A DNA stretch of 64,000 nt from Nymphaea colorata (GCF_008831285.2 NC_045151.1:5779682-5843681); one strand, 5' to 3'; numbered from the stretch's first letter, positions 1 to 10,676 are shown. Program-made: numbers and translations. Notes: generated by a model not told the origin, from the letters alone.

Positions 1-23
1 CCTCGCCATTTACTAAACATCTG

Positions 24-1279
24 TTGCAACATTATCATGATACATTGGAAGCAGGTCACCAAGGTATGGACGGAACACACCAGCACCTACGCGATACTTT
101 CTACTGGTCGAGAATGAAAAGAGATGTGCAGGATTATGTTAAGAGTTGTTTGGTATGCCAAAGACAGAAGTATGAAACATTGAAACCTGTAGGGTTATTG
201 CAACCCTTGCCAATTCCCTCTCAAATATGGGAAGATCTGAGTATGGATTTCATAGATGGCTTGCTAAGATCAAAAGGAAAATCTGTGATTTTAGTTGTAG
301 TAGACTGCCTTTCCAAGTATGCGCATTTCATTCCCTTAGTGCATCCATTGTCAGCCAAAGATGTAGCCAATACATCCCAGGAATACGTTGGCAAATTACC
401 TGGGATGCTACGGTCGATTGTAAGCGACAGGGGTCCCATTTTCTTGAGTCATTTTTGGCAACAGTGTTTTACCTTGTGGGGAATGAAGTTGAAGATGAAC
501 ACAGTCTATCACCCACAAATGGATCGGCAGACGGAAGTCAGACGTCAATCGTGTCTTAGAAACCTACTTAAGGTGTTACGTTGAGTTGCAGCCACATAAT
601 TGGACGAAATATCTCTCTTGGGCAGAATTTGCCTACAACACTGCAGTGCACTCCTCCATTGGGTGTCTAAGGTTCCAGCCCCAAATGAATCAATTGGATG
701 AAATACATGTTCAGTTGATCAGCAGAGAACGTATTGGACGTGGTAAAACAGAGGTTAAAAGCCGCCCAAAACCAAATGACTCAACAACATAACAAGGCAT
801 ATAAAGACAAGGAGTATCAAGTAGGAGACTCGGTTGATTGAAAGAACTTGTCCGCTGGTAAGGTACACTGAAAAACAACAGGGGTGCATAAATTTACTGA
901 ACCGCCATTCACGACCATATCAGATCCTACAATGTGTGGGCAAGGTAGCCTACAAACTGCAGCTACCAGAAGACTCGGCGATCCACCCAGTTTTTCACAT
1001 TTCACGACTGAAACCCCACCACACCAAGGATCCTTCCCTGGTCCTCACAGCTCCTCTACGCTCCATGCAGCCAAGCTCCCCTTCTCCTTTCCGCATACTC
1101 CAGAGGTGATCAGTTCAAAGGAATGGAGCAATCATTCCAAAATGGCTAGTGGAATGGCAAGTAGAGGGAACCACCAGCTCCCACCTGGGAGGACCCAGTT
1201 CAGTTACAGCAACGTTACCCATCCTTCTCACCTTGAGGACAAGGTGAAGATTAGGGAGGGAGATATTGTTAGGCATTAG
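24..1279 (+). pseudogene. Ty3/gypsy polyprotein 3' end: integrase and chromodomain-like tail
   Basis: This is the C-terminal part of a Ty3/gypsy Pol protein, which would insert element cDNA into chromosomes. The first 186 codons hold a zinc-binding region ending in CLVCQRQK, followed by the integrase core. The catalytic acidic residues sit in VVVDCLSKYAHF, VSDRGPIF and a PQMDRQTEV block. The frame breaks near 540, where a short GTC-containing duplication of about 7 bases shifts it. Integrase sequence resumes at 586-792 (WAEFAYNTAVHSSIG). Further shifts follow through GKVAYKLQLPEDSAIHPVFHISRLKPH. The last part (about 1081-1279) resembles the chromodomain-like tail of plant chromoviruses and ends LEDKVKIREGDIVRH. 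Protease, reverse transcriptase and RNase H would lie left of the window. Family assignment is firm; the chromovirus subgroup is inferred. It is a pseudogene. Confidence 0.85.
1253..1264 (+). other. Polypurine tract of the gypsy element
   Basis: A purine run (AGGGAGGGAGA) lies immediately before TGTTAGGCATTAG, in the position of the plus-strand primer and the start of a 3' LTR. The polyprotein reading frame runs across it and stops just inside the LTR. Confidence 0.6.
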
Positions 1280-2505
1280 CAAGGAAAATGTAATTACACC
1301 TAACCTAGAGTCACTAGGGAAAGAATAAATGGGGTAAGTGGGTTGGATCTGGACTCCACCTTTTGAAATCAGACCCAGACATCCTTATACAAATAGTGTG
1401 ATACACCAAGATGAGAAGTAACGAGAATTTGGCTAAAGGTTAACATTATTTGTGTAGTGGTTAATGGGTGCGTGGGTCGTGTTAATCTTTTTGTCTGTTT
1501 TGGTAGCTGAAGGCTATCACCTTGTTTCAAATCCTGGTAATTGTGTAGACTTAAGAAACGGCTATGGACTCCTAATGTTTTAGCAGCTTTTGGAATTTCC
1601 TACTTATGTTAGCCTCGTGCTTTTTACTTTTGAATCTTGTGTGCAGTCAAAGACCAATCAGCCAGACTTCAAACACAAGATATCTGGAGATCCACTTTGG
1701 ATTGGTAAATCCACACCACCACCAGTTATGTTAGTTCTGGACTCTCTTGATTTTTGGCAAAAAGTTAATAAAACGGCAAACAGGTAAAGGAACTGGTCTT
1801 TTTTGTCTTTGAATCCCTTGTGTTCTTTTTTTTTGTAGGTTGTGGTTTTATATTGGTCCAAGAAATTTGATTGTCTTTTGCTCTCTTGGTTAGTGAACCA
1901 GCACTAACTACTGGCTCGATCAAATAGTCCTAAAGTTCACGGGTGTTGTCCTAGGCACTGTTTCTTTTGTTTTCCTGCAAGTTTTCAACAACCTACAATG
2001 GACAAGTTAGCGTCATCCTGCGGGCTCCTTTTCTTTTATTGTTTCTCCCTCTGTAGTGGGAAGGGTTATGTAAACTACCATAGTTACTTTCGGGGGAAAA
2101 AGTTCAGATATTGTTATCATGTATATGCAATCCAAAATGAAACAAAGGTAACGGACAAGTCGACAAAGGCACGGAGGGTTCCTGGAAGGACTTGATTGAA
2201 AACCCAGATAGGTGGTGGGACTACAAATTGACAAAGGTAGTTGTGTATAGTACCTTCTATTCCCACTTAACTTACCTATGTGCTACCATGTTTAAACATG
2301 TGCATGTCGTAATGCATCACATGAATTTTTCTGCAAATAAGAACGTGTGCATATCGTGATGCATAAGAACATAATCAAATTTGCTCAACAGGTTGTCTGC
2401 ATTCTAGAGCTGATGCGTTGTTCAAGACTGCTTCATTTGTTTCTTGGGCTTATTGCATGCTATTGTGTTTAGTTTCCAACCATGTAAAAAATGTTACTGC
2501 AAGGC
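1267..2505 (+). repeat. Probable 3' LTR start and following gene-free sequence
   Basis: A TG-starting sequence follows the polypurine tract and is probably the 3' LTR of the gypsy element. No partner LTR is in the window, so its right end cannot be fixed. The rest of the interval, up to the copia target site, shows no convincing gene. Confidence 0.45.
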
Positions 2506-2510
2506 TATGA
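2506..2510. repeat. Target-site duplication TATGA, left copy
   Basis: These five bases immediately flank the left LTR of the copia element and are repeated exactly at 8490-8494. Confidence 0.9.
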
Positions 2511-2988
2511 TGTTGGGATTTCTCCCCTCATGGATACACAAAAGCAAATGTATATGCCCTAAACAAAACAGGATCATGCTCATGCTAAATCATTGAATTA
2601 AACAAAACCTTAAACTTAAAGCGGAAGCGTACCTGAATCCATCTGAAGAACTGGACGGTAGATCGCGGTAGGATCTTCCAGGGTCTTTGCGGCCACACGT
2701 GAGGTCTCCCTCAGATGGGGAAGAGGAAACCCTAGAAACCAACGTTTCAGGCAACCATTGCACGACCCCAGGGACCACTACCATTTTATAATGAGGACAA
2801 TTACGAATTCCGTCCATCAAAGAGTCTCTAATTGTGTACTGGTATCTATACATTTCAAAATTACCCCATACCATCTAAAATGACGTAATTTCCCAAAATG
2901 CAATCACTTAAGCGGATATTTACGTTAAGACAGTCATAATGTCTGAAATTCCTAATTGACATATGTCGGCCCACCAAATGATCTTACA
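2511..2988 (-). repeat. Copia LTR, 3' LTR in element orientation
   Basis: This 478-bp repeat starts TGTTGGGATTTC and ends GATCTTACA on the plus strand. It matches 8012-8489 at equal length with about 15 mismatches and no gap that I could find. Confidence 0.93.
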
Positions 2989-3000
2989 ATCTCCCACTTG
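2989..3000 (-). other. Polypurine tract of the copia element
   Basis: On the minus strand CAAGTGGGAGAT immediately precedes the LTR start TGTAAGATC, the usual copia arrangement for plus-strand priming. Confidence 0.8.
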
Positions 3001-3519
3001 GGTCAAATATGTCTTAATACATTCAGACATTACACAAAACCTTAAGAGCTCATAACTGTTATCTTATTAAACGTCATTTCACCAATCTCGTCCATGATCA
3101 TATCAACACAGAACCAAAGCGGCTTTCGCTATATCAAAATTAGCTAAACCTTCAATGATCACAAATGTTAACTAACCAATGACATAGATCTGATATGGAT
3201 GTATAGCATGAGAATTACATGCAATGTGATTATAACATGTCTATTCTCAACTGGTCCAACTTAAAACCTTATGGAGATCAAAACATAAATGCAGAATGGA
3301 ACCAAAGAACTTTAAACTTTATTCTGTAGAAAACTGAATACGTGTCCATACATTAGAGCAAACAAAATACAAACTTCCACTAAACCAGCACATCATCCAA
3401 AGGCAACACCCCATACGAACAACATATTCGTGAAAGACCTTATGTGTTAAACCCTTGGTAAGTGGATCCGCAAATCATAGAGTTTGTCCCAATATGCTCT
3501 AAAGACACCTGACCATTCT

Positions 3520-4073
3520 GTTATCCCCTCTTTAATAGCCCAAAAAACTTAATGTCGATGTGCTTCGACTTTGACAAACTGTGGCTGTTATAAGAGTACA
3601 TGACTGCTGAATTATTGTCACACAACAACCTTAGTGGTCTTTCTATACTATACATAATGCGCAGCCTCGTGACAAAATTCTGCAATCACAAAACCTGATT
3701 GAATGTCATTATCTTGGCACCCAGCAAAGTCAGAATCTGAATACCCAATGATCTCCCACTGGTCTGACTTCCTGTATGTGAGTATAAAACCTTTTGTTCT
3801 TTGTAAGTACCTCAATACCCTTTTGGCTGCTTCCCAATGATCCATACCAGGATCACTTAAGTATCTGCCTAACATTCCAATGATAAATGCAATATCCAAA
3901 CGAGTACAAACATGAGCATACATAAGGCTTCCCACAACAGACAAATAGGGAATCCTTTCCATTTCCTTAGATTCGATTTCACTTTTAGGGCACTGTTTGA
4001 GACAAAACTTGTCTCCTTTAGTAACTGGAGTATTTCTTAGTTTACAACTTTTCATGCCATATCGGTGAAACAC
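3520..4073 (-). pseudogene. Copia RNase H domain
   Basis: This is the RNase H end of the copia polyprotein, which degrades the RNA template during reverse transcription. An open stretch of 141 codons contains the family landmarks GSLMYAHVCTRLDIAF, HWEAAKRVLRYLQRTKGF and GYSDSDFAGC. The frame then breaks near 3648. The conserved end continues in another frame (DNNSAVMYSYN, then SKHIDIKF) down to about 3520. It follows the reverse transcriptase directly in the expected order, with a frame break between them. Confidence 0.85.
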
Positions 4074-4077
4074 CTTA

Positions 4078-4767
4078 TTAATGTAGGCCTTTTGTGATAA
4101 TCCAAAGAATATCTCGAAAACGATATCGAAATATTTGGATCCCTAATACAAAAGATGCACAACCAAGATCCTTCATGTCAAACTTTGTTGACAATAAATT
4201 CTTAGTTTCATGCAATATGCCTACATCATTACTTGCTAGCAATATATCAATGACATATAAAACCAGAAAGATAAATTTACCCCCACTGAACTTTTGGTAT
4301 ACACATTCATCAACCATATTAGTCTCGAAACCAAATAAAACTATAACCTGATGAAATTTGTAATACCACTGACGGGAAGCTTGCTTTAGCCCATAGATGG
4401 ATTTCTTGAGTTTGCAAACAATTTTCTTTGCAACACCTGAAACAAAGTTTTCTGGTTGCACCATATATATCATTTTATCAATGTCTCCATTTAGAAACGT
4501 TGTATTAACATCCATCTGATGCAGTTCTAAGTCAAAATGAGCTACAAGTGCCATTATATTCTTGAAAGAGTCTTCCGACAATACTGGAGAGAAAGTCTCT
4601 GTATAATCAATGCCTTCTTTTTGAGTAAAGCCCTTTGCAACAAGACGTGTCTTATACCTTTCGATGTTTTCTAATGAATCCCTCTTGGCTTTAAATATCC
4701 ATTTACAACCAATGGGTTTCACACCTTCAGGCAAGGGAACAACTTCCCATACATCATTATCCATCAT
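4078..4767 (-). pseudogene. Copia reverse transcriptase domain
   Basis: This is the reverse transcriptase of the copia polyprotein, which copies element RNA to cDNA. The 229-codon frame starts near MDNDVWEVVPLPEG and contains GCKWIFKAK, YKTRLVAKGFTQKEGIDYTETFSPV, HQMDVNTTFLNGD and KSIYGLKQASRQWY. The usual YVDD active-site box reads YVID, so one catalytic aspartate is lost. TTFLNGD replaces the usual TAFLNGD. The domain is otherwise close to full length. It is separated by frame breaks from the upstream linker and the downstream RNase H. Confidence 0.9.
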
Positions 4768-4776
4768 GGACTTTAT

Positions 4777-5070
4777 TTACTCATTCATGACATCCATCCA
4801 CTCAAGAGATTTAGAACTCTTTATTGATTGCTGGAGGTTGACAGGATCATCCTCCATTAAGCCCATATCAACATCATGTTCTTGGAGATAGACAAAATCA
4901 TTTGAAATTGTATTTCTCCTCTCTCTAGTGGATCTCCTCAGTGGCACCTCTACTTGATTTTCTTGAGGTTGTTGAGTTTGTTCTTCAGTATGGAGATCGA
5001 CATCATTGCCTTCTTCTGAATAGAGTGGACTCAGGTCCCTCTTCAAAGGCAATGCTTCTAACCTGATCAC
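4777..5070 (-). pseudogene. Copia linker between integrase and reverse transcriptase
   Basis: This acidic, glutamine-rich linker of 97 codons ends in the typical PLRRSTRERR motif, followed by a stretch leading to the reverse transcriptase. Just upstream (about 5075-5150), in other frames, is the post-integrase GYKFYNP motif and its FE..E continuation. In the parental protein these lie after the integrase catalytic core. Confidence 0.75.
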
Positions 5071-5139
5071 CTTCCCAAACTCAATATCCTCAAAGAAATG
5101 AGCATTTCCCTTTCAAAGAAAGACTTACTAAATGGATTA

Positions 5140-5160
5140 TAAAACTTATAACCTCTTAAT
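5140..5160 (-). other. Internal deletion junction removing the integrase core
   Basis: On the minus strand the integrase zinc-finger end (C..C..GK, then TNIKR) runs directly into GYKFYNP, which normally lies after the catalytic core. The whole DDE core, roughly 250-300 codons in copia elements, is therefore missing. The junction sits in AAGAGG-type sequence that could have supplied a short homology. Confidence 0.75.
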
Positions 5161-5535
5161 GTTTGTTCATTTTCCCTTTATACATTCAATGCAAACATTA
5201 AAGTCTGCAAAATCAAGAGACTCAAGAATTTCTTTTAACATAAGCCTTTATATTCTTTTTTCAGAAATATGTCCTAAGCGCCAATGCCATAACATAGTTG
5301 AATTATCTTTGGCTAATTTTCTTTTAGTACCACTAAATGTAACATGCAAGGTTTCATTATATGAAGTAACCGTATCAAGCAAATAAAGGTTATCGCTACT
5401 AGACAAAGAACCAGTGACAATCAAATTTGAGTACAGAAACAACTTAAATTTACTTCCTCCAAATGAACAATAATAACTGAATTTGTCCAATGAGGAAATA
5501 AGAAACCAAATTCGGTCTAAAAGATGGTACCACAT
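5160..5535 (-). pseudogene. Copia GAG-pre-integrase and integrase zinc finger
   Basis: This segment encodes the pre-integrase region of the copia polyprotein. It has LYLLDTVT followed by the HWRLGHISEKRI motif, then in a broken frame the remaining cysteine pair of the HHCC zinc finger (VCIECIKGK). It overlaps the upstream protease segment in another frame, which marks a frameshift around 5450-5535. The catalytic core that should follow is absent. Confidence 0.8.
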
Positions 5536-5989
5536 AAGTTTCTGTCAAATTTAAATAGCAACCAATCTGTAACAATAACTGAAAATTTGCTATGGCTTCA
5601 ACCTTCGCCTTCTTGCCATCGCCCACATAGATGAATCTTTCAGCATCATTTGACGTTTGACAATTTAGGCAGTCTTGCATAGAGACACTTATGTAAGTAG
5701 TAGCACCTGAATCTACCCACCAAGTGTTTCTAGGTACTGAAGTTAAATTAACCTCAGAATAAACCAAAGTGAGAAATGTACCATTCATTTCATGCCATGC
5801 GTGATACTCAGTATAATCTTCCTTCATATGACATTCACCCTTGCAAAAGAAGCAGCTTGATAAGCCTTCCTTATGCTTCTTTTGTTTTTTAACGGATGAT
5901 TGGTCAACTGCAACTTCTTTAACAGTCTTTCTTTTCTTACTTAAAAAAATCGAATCATTTAACTCAAGAATAATACTCAAAATTTGCAA
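5450..5989 (-). pseudogene. Copia gag zinc knuckle and aspartic protease
   Basis: This 179-codon frame holds the end of Gag and the element protease. After a lysine-rich stretch comes a CCHC-like knuckle, CFFCKGECHMKEDY, in which the last cysteine is tyrosine. The protease follows, with WWVDSGATTYIS as its active-site motif. The N-terminal Gag body, usually about 200 residues, is not recognisable upstream, so it is either lost or decayed beyond recognition. Confidence 0.82.
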
Positions 5990-6539
5990 ATATCATATAA
6001 GCAGAACTCACTATACAAAAAATAAAAATACCAAACATGCTCACAATCAAAACATGTACAAAGATGAAATAACAAATATAAATGAATTTAAATACAATGA
6101 CCTAAATCTCATCATAAGGTACCGGTGCAACTCCAATATCCAATCTTTGGATTGAAATATTAACTGCAAGTGGTATTCTTGGTCAACAATGAATATAGAT
6201 AATTAACCCTGTCAAACAACGAGCCTATCTTTGGATTGACTCGCTATTCACATGGAAAACTGAAAAATTATCACATATTCATTGCCCTGTATACTTAAAC
6301 CTGACCAAGCAACAATCCTCCTTTGGGTTGATCATTGCCCGCATGGATCAAGTATACTATCATCTAATGTTCAAAACAGGCAAATTCGTACAACAGAAGT
6401 CACTTTGGCGACATAAAGTACAAACGTACTCATCTCGAACAATAGACATGGCCAAAGTTCAAATTCACATTCCAAACATTCATCTAAAGTACACCCACAA
6501 ATTAACAACATGCAAAACATAATGCATAAACCAAATTCT

Positions 6540-6650
6540 CATACAAGTATGCCCTACATTAAATCCAAAACCAAATGATTCAATGATGTGACACATACAA
6601 AATTGCCTTCCATTGAATCCAAAACCAAATGATTCAATGATATGGGTCCA
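6540..6650. repeat. Short tandem duplication in the copia leader
   Basis: A unit of about 56 bp containing AATCCAAAACCAAATGATT is present twice in a row with few differences, in the gene-free leader between primer-binding site and gag remnant. Confidence 0.65.
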
Positions 6651-6789
6651 AAATAGTCCAAAATTTCATGAACCGGTACCATAATTGTGCTTAAGTGGGT
6701 CAAGAACCACTGAATCGGCCTTAAAATGACCCTTATTGTTCTTAAACCGCAATTAGAACACCCACATGCCCCTAAATAGGGCTGAACCG

Positions 6790-7090
6790 GTCAAAAAAAT
6801 GGACGAACAGGTCAAAAATAGACGATATCGGTTCTAAAACTCATTGAACCGGTTAAAAAATGGCTAAAAAACGGTTCCAGAACTCAATGAACCGGTTTGA
6901 AATGCCCTGAATCGGTCTAAATATCAAGTGAACGGGTCTGAAAATGCCCGAATCGGTTCAAAAATCAATTGACTCGGTTTTGAAATGCCCGAATCGGTTC
7001 CAAAACTGAATGAACCGGTCAAAAAAGGCCCGAATCGGTTCCAAAACTAAATAAACCGGTCCCAAATTGGTTCAAATCGTTTAAAAGGGT
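6790..7090. repeat. CGGTT minisatellite in the copia leader
   Basis: GAACCGGTC and GAATCGGTTC motifs alternate every 20-25 bp, separated by AAAA and TGCCC stretches. This gives a dimeric period of about 45 bp and at least six degenerate units. Weaker copies extend left to about 6670. No coding potential is evident. Confidence 0.75.
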
Positions 7091-7139
7091 CCGAACCGTT
7101 TTTTCAAAAGTTAAACCGCATGGGTACGGGTCGGGTCTG

Positions 7140-7900
7140 ACAGGACCCGACCCGGTCCGAAAAATTTAACACAAACGCGCGCGGCGAACGAGCGGCAAAT
7201 TTTTTTTTTTTTAAATCCTTATGGATCCGGATCGGGTCTGTCAAGACCCAACCCGGTCCGACCCAGCTCGACCGCCCGAGCGTTGCGGGCGTCGCCTCCA
7301 CCGCTCGCCTGCCGAACGGCAGGCGGGCGGTGGTCATCCACCGGCAGGCCACCCAAGTTCGTGGGTGGCCGCCGGCAGGTGCCGCCTGGACGGCCGGTCG
7401 TCGCCCGCCGCGATGGCTGGCCGTCTCCTACCGAAAACCGGCCATAATGGCCGGTTTTCACCTTCTGATTTTCGCCCCTTTTCTGGATGGTCGGGCGGCT
7501 GTAACAGCGGCCGGAAAACCACCGGGAGGCCACCAACTGCGTGGGTGGCCCCCCCGGTGGGTCGTGCCAAGGCGGCCGGAGGTCAGCCGTCGCCCAACGG
7601 TCGGCCGACGCTCGCCTTGACGGCCTGAAACCCGCCGCCCCACTCTGCTGTCGCCTTCCCTGCTGTCCCCTTTCCTTCTTCTTGTTCTTCTGTTTTGGCT
7701 GCAACATAGATGCGGAGAGCACCGACAGGCCACCCAACTGCGTGGGTGGCCGCAGGCGGGGATGCGCCCCAACGGCTGGAGGCCCGCCATCGCCCAACGG
7801 CGACTGACGCCCGCCGATCCTTTTGTCCCCTTCTCCGATCCTCCTGATGGCTGGAACGGAAGCCCGCACGCCCTCAACCCAACTTTTTTTTTAAAAAAAA
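7140..7900. repeat. GC-rich hairpin array in the copia leader
   Basis: A sharply GC-rich block sits inside AT-rich surroundings. Three units spaced about 181-200 bp each contain an inverted repeat with GGCCACC and GGGTGGCC arms (7347-7370, 7528-7550, 7728-7751). A 13-bp perfect inverted repeat lies at 7433-7459 (GAAAACCGGCCAT with its complement). Overlapping open frames on both strands are low-complexity by-products of the composition, so I do not call genes here. Confidence 0.75.
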
Positions 7901-7997
7901 AAAAACTTGCAGCCGAAGAACCAAAATGGGGAACATCCGAATGGGAAGAACGCACAAAATCACCAAAAAAAATTCAACGATTTAACGAGGAACATGG

Positions 7998-8009
7998 GCT
8001 CTGATACCA
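7998..8009 (-). other. Primer-binding site, initiator tRNA-Met type
   Basis: The minus strand reads TGGTATCAGAGC two bases inside the 5' LTR. This is the classic complement to the 3' end of plant initiator tRNA-Met, used to prime minus-strand cDNA. It fixes the direction of the element. Confidence 0.93.
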
Positions 8010-8011
8010 AT

Positions 8012-8489
8012 TGTTGGGATTTCTCCCCTCATGGATACACAAAACCAAATGTATATGCCCTAATCAAAACAGGATCATGCTCATGCTAAATCATTGAATT
8101 AAACAAAACCTTAAACTTAAAGCGGAAGCGTACCTGAATCCATCTGAAGAATTGGATGGTAGATCGCGGTAGGATCTTCCAGGGTCTTTGTGGCCACACG
8201 TGAGGTGTCCCTCAGATGGGGAAGAGGAAACCCTAGAAACCAACGTTTCAGGCAACCATTGCACGACCCCAAGGACCACTACCATTTTATAATGAGGACA
8301 ATTACAAATTCCGCCCATCAAAGAGTCCGTAATTGTGTACTGGTATCTATACATTTCAAAATTACCCCATACCATCTAAAATGACGTAATATCCAAAAAT
8401 GCAATCACTTACGCGGATATTTACGTTAAGACAGCCATAATGTCTGAAATTCCTAATTGACATATGTCGGCCCACCAAATGATCTTACA
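8012..8489 (-). repeat. Copia LTR, 5' LTR in element orientation
   Basis: This 478-bp LTR is the partner of 2511-2988. On the minus strand it should carry the element promoter; no clean TATA box stands out. Differences from the other copy are scattered substitutions. Confidence 0.93.
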
Positions 8490-8494
8490 TATGA
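8490..8494. repeat. Target-site duplication TATGA, right copy
   Basis: An exact copy of 2506-2510, immediately after the right LTR. Confidence 0.9.
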
Positions 8495-8824
8495 TACAAT
8501 GGATTCAGAATTCCAGCTTGCTTTCGCATCATCTACATGCCAGCTTTTTTGTGTGTGTGTGCTTAAAACTCGTATGATCAGAAGTTGAAGGAGAAGATGA
8601 AGCAACAACAATTAGTTTTTCAGCATAATAAAAAAATGAAGCAGCAACAGAAAATGCCCAATATCCAATTTTCTTGGTACATGTAAAGGCAGTATTGTTG
8701 TAGCTGATATAGTTTTTTTTTTTAATGTATTATAAAGGTGCAATTATGCATATTTTTACCAAATTAAATAATAATCAATTCATTGTGTTTCAAAATTATT
8801 TCTTTCTCTATATACTTTCTCTCT

Positions 8825-8830
<6 letters not shown>

Positions 8831-8910
<80 letters not shown>

Positions 8911-8925
8911 ATGGTTTTAACCATC

Positions 8926-8958
<33 letters not shown>

Positions 8959-8978
8959 CTATATATATATATATATAT
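8831..8978. repeat. Compound microsatellite (CT)n(TA)n(AC)n(AT)n
   Basis: A CT run passes into a long TA run, then AC and AT runs. Two copies of ATCAATGGTTTTAACCATCC (8907 and 8977) are embedded 70 bp apart. Confidence 0.9.
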
Positions 8979-9300
8979 CAATGGTTTTAACCATCCATAT
9001 GTACCAATGATTGCCGACGTTTAGCTTCGTCAATGTATAATATAAATCTCAATGGCTTTAGCTGTTGGGAGAAAGATTGACCCCAACGTTCAAAGCTGTT
9101 GGGAAAAATTTATTCGTGCCAACGGTTAAAAGCATTAGGAAAACTACGGCGATCACCTGACAGTTTCAACGTCAGGGACCAAGTCCCAACGATATTTCCC
9201 TCGACGATAGGTAAGTCATCGGCAAATACTCTGCCGATAGTTAAAAACCATCTTTTACCGATGGTTTTGGCCATCGGCAATGACCATAAATGTTGTAGTG
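8907..9300 (-). mobile_element. CACTA-like transposon end with subterminal repeats
   Basis: The right edge ends TGTTGTAGTG, so the minus strand begins CACTACAACA, a CACTA-type terminus. Inside are short inverted motifs typical of subterminal repeats, such as CCGATGGTTTTGGCCATCGG (9258-9277), ATGGTTTTAACCAT, and repeated CAACGGTT and CATCGGCAA. No transposase sequence is associated, and no matching left terminus was found. Confidence 0.55.
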
Positions 9301-9923
9301 TCCAGTTCCTCTAGAAATAAAGAATTTGTTGAGCAGCCATTAACAGCGAAGATGATCCGGGCAAAGTTGAACTAGGAATCAATGTAAAGCTGGGAATATT
9401 GGTCCCCAATATAAAGCAGTGTTGCATCGATGTCTTTGACATCGGGTTTGGATCTGTTATGAATTCAGATCCAGTTGTCCCTTTTATATGGCCTTTTTGT
9501 CTTTAGTGCCTTAATTAGAAACTTTGATTAGGAGCTCAACATATCCTATCCGAAGATGGCTGCTGAAACACGACTTCTACAACCTTCTACTTGTATTTCA
9601 AGTCATTCAGGTCAGTTTCTCTCATTTCTTACATAATATCAGGGTAAGTTTGTGCTTCAGAGATTGTTTTATGTTCCTTATTGTTCCTTGGCACCTTTTT
9701 GTTTCATGTTCCTGAGCGCCTTCTTTTTGAGTGCCAATTTTCCATATCCGTTCTCTGTATCTTGTTTCTGCCCTCTTCCTTAAAATTGTTGATGTACGTC
9801 CTTGGTGTTGTCAATCAGAACTGTCTGCATTTAAATTATTTATTTGGTGTCATTAATAAGTGTTTCCTGATTAACTGATAATTTCTAATTCTAATTCTTA
9901 TCTCAGACTAAAGAAGCTTTGCC
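9301..9923. other. Gene-free interval
   Basis: AT-rich sequence between the CACTA-like end and the hAT-like element. The short frames look random and I see no motif. Confidence 0.6.
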
Positions 9924-10668
9924 CAATGTTGTAAAAGTTTTATCATAACGTGTGTTGGTCTGGCCTACCTATACATTGTATCGTAACATATGATATTGTA
10001 CTGTAAATGTACTGTAAAATTATTTTTTAATTCACAAAAAAATAAAAAATATAATAAAAGAAATGAATTTCAGAAAAATGTGTTGTACATAAAAAAACCC
10101 CATCACACACATAATGAACATTCATAAGTCATAATACGTTAACAATATATTAAGAAAACAACATTTATAATCCTTTACATCACATCAAAACGTATAAATA
10201 TAATTCATCTTTATCCACTGGTAAACAAGAAAATATGCTTAAGTTTATGATTATTGTCAATCAACAAAGAAACAGAAAAGCCCTATTTTTTCAAACACAA
10301 ATGAATTCCCCACAAGCAAATCTCCCTTCAAACTGGTGATTTCTCCTCAAATCAACGATTACTTGGCAATTCCTCTCTAAATCCGAGCAAAAACTCCCCT
10401 TCTCAAAGCTCCTAGAAATGTAAAAAATGAAGCGTAAGAGGTGGTTTGAAAAGAGAAGTCGACCAAAAAAGGCATCAAGGCCCTTTTCTAAAAATTGCAC
10501 CATATCATACGATACAGGAAGAGTATCAGGCGTATCATAGAATACAGCTATATCAATAATATGGCCGATGCACATGCACACACGCAAAAATGTGCATGGA
10601 ACATGTATCATATAGGTTTTTCCACCCTACGTAAAATGATTCTGTATCATAGGATACAAATAATACTA
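9924..10668 (+). mobile_element. Non-autonomous hAT-like element, copy 1
   Basis: This 745-bp element starts CAATGTTGTAAAAG and ends AATAATACTA. It is flanked by imperfect 8-bp target copies GCTTTGCC (9916-9923) and GTATTGCC (10669-10676), 6 of 8 matching. It matches, in the opposite orientation, the element at 52683-53449: the termini, the TATCGTAACATAT stretch, and the GATACAGGA...GTATCAGG region. It has no coding capacity. The hAT assignment rests on the 8-bp duplication and the CAATGTTGTAAA-like terminus. Its more degraded target copies suggest it is older than copy 2. Confidence 0.7.
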
Positions 10669-10676
10669 GTATTGCC

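Larger units (their letters stand above)
2511..8489 (-). mobile_element. Ty1/copia LTR retrotransposon, full length, coding strand minus
   Basis: This 5979-bp element has two 478-bp LTRs (TG...CA), a 5-bp target duplication, a primer-binding site matching initiator tRNA-Met, and a polypurine tract. It carries degraded gag zinc-knuckle, protease, GAG-pre-integrase, reverse transcriptase and RNase H coding regions in the copia order. I count about 15 substitutions between the LTRs (about 3%), so the insertion is fairly recent. It could not move by itself: the integrase core is deleted, the zinc knuckle has lost a cysteine, the reverse transcriptase active site is altered, and several frames are broken. 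The long leader (about 6000-7990) is unusual. Confidence 0.93.

Noticed and set aside
1440-1540. tRNA-like A and B box words after the gypsy element
   Set aside because: Motifs are weak, spacing is poor, and they lie in probable LTR sequence.
7219-7869. 216-codon minus frame and overlapping frames in the GC-rich copia leader
   Set aside because: Composition-driven; open frames exist on both strands and in several phases, and the sequence is a hairpin tandem repeat without a domain.
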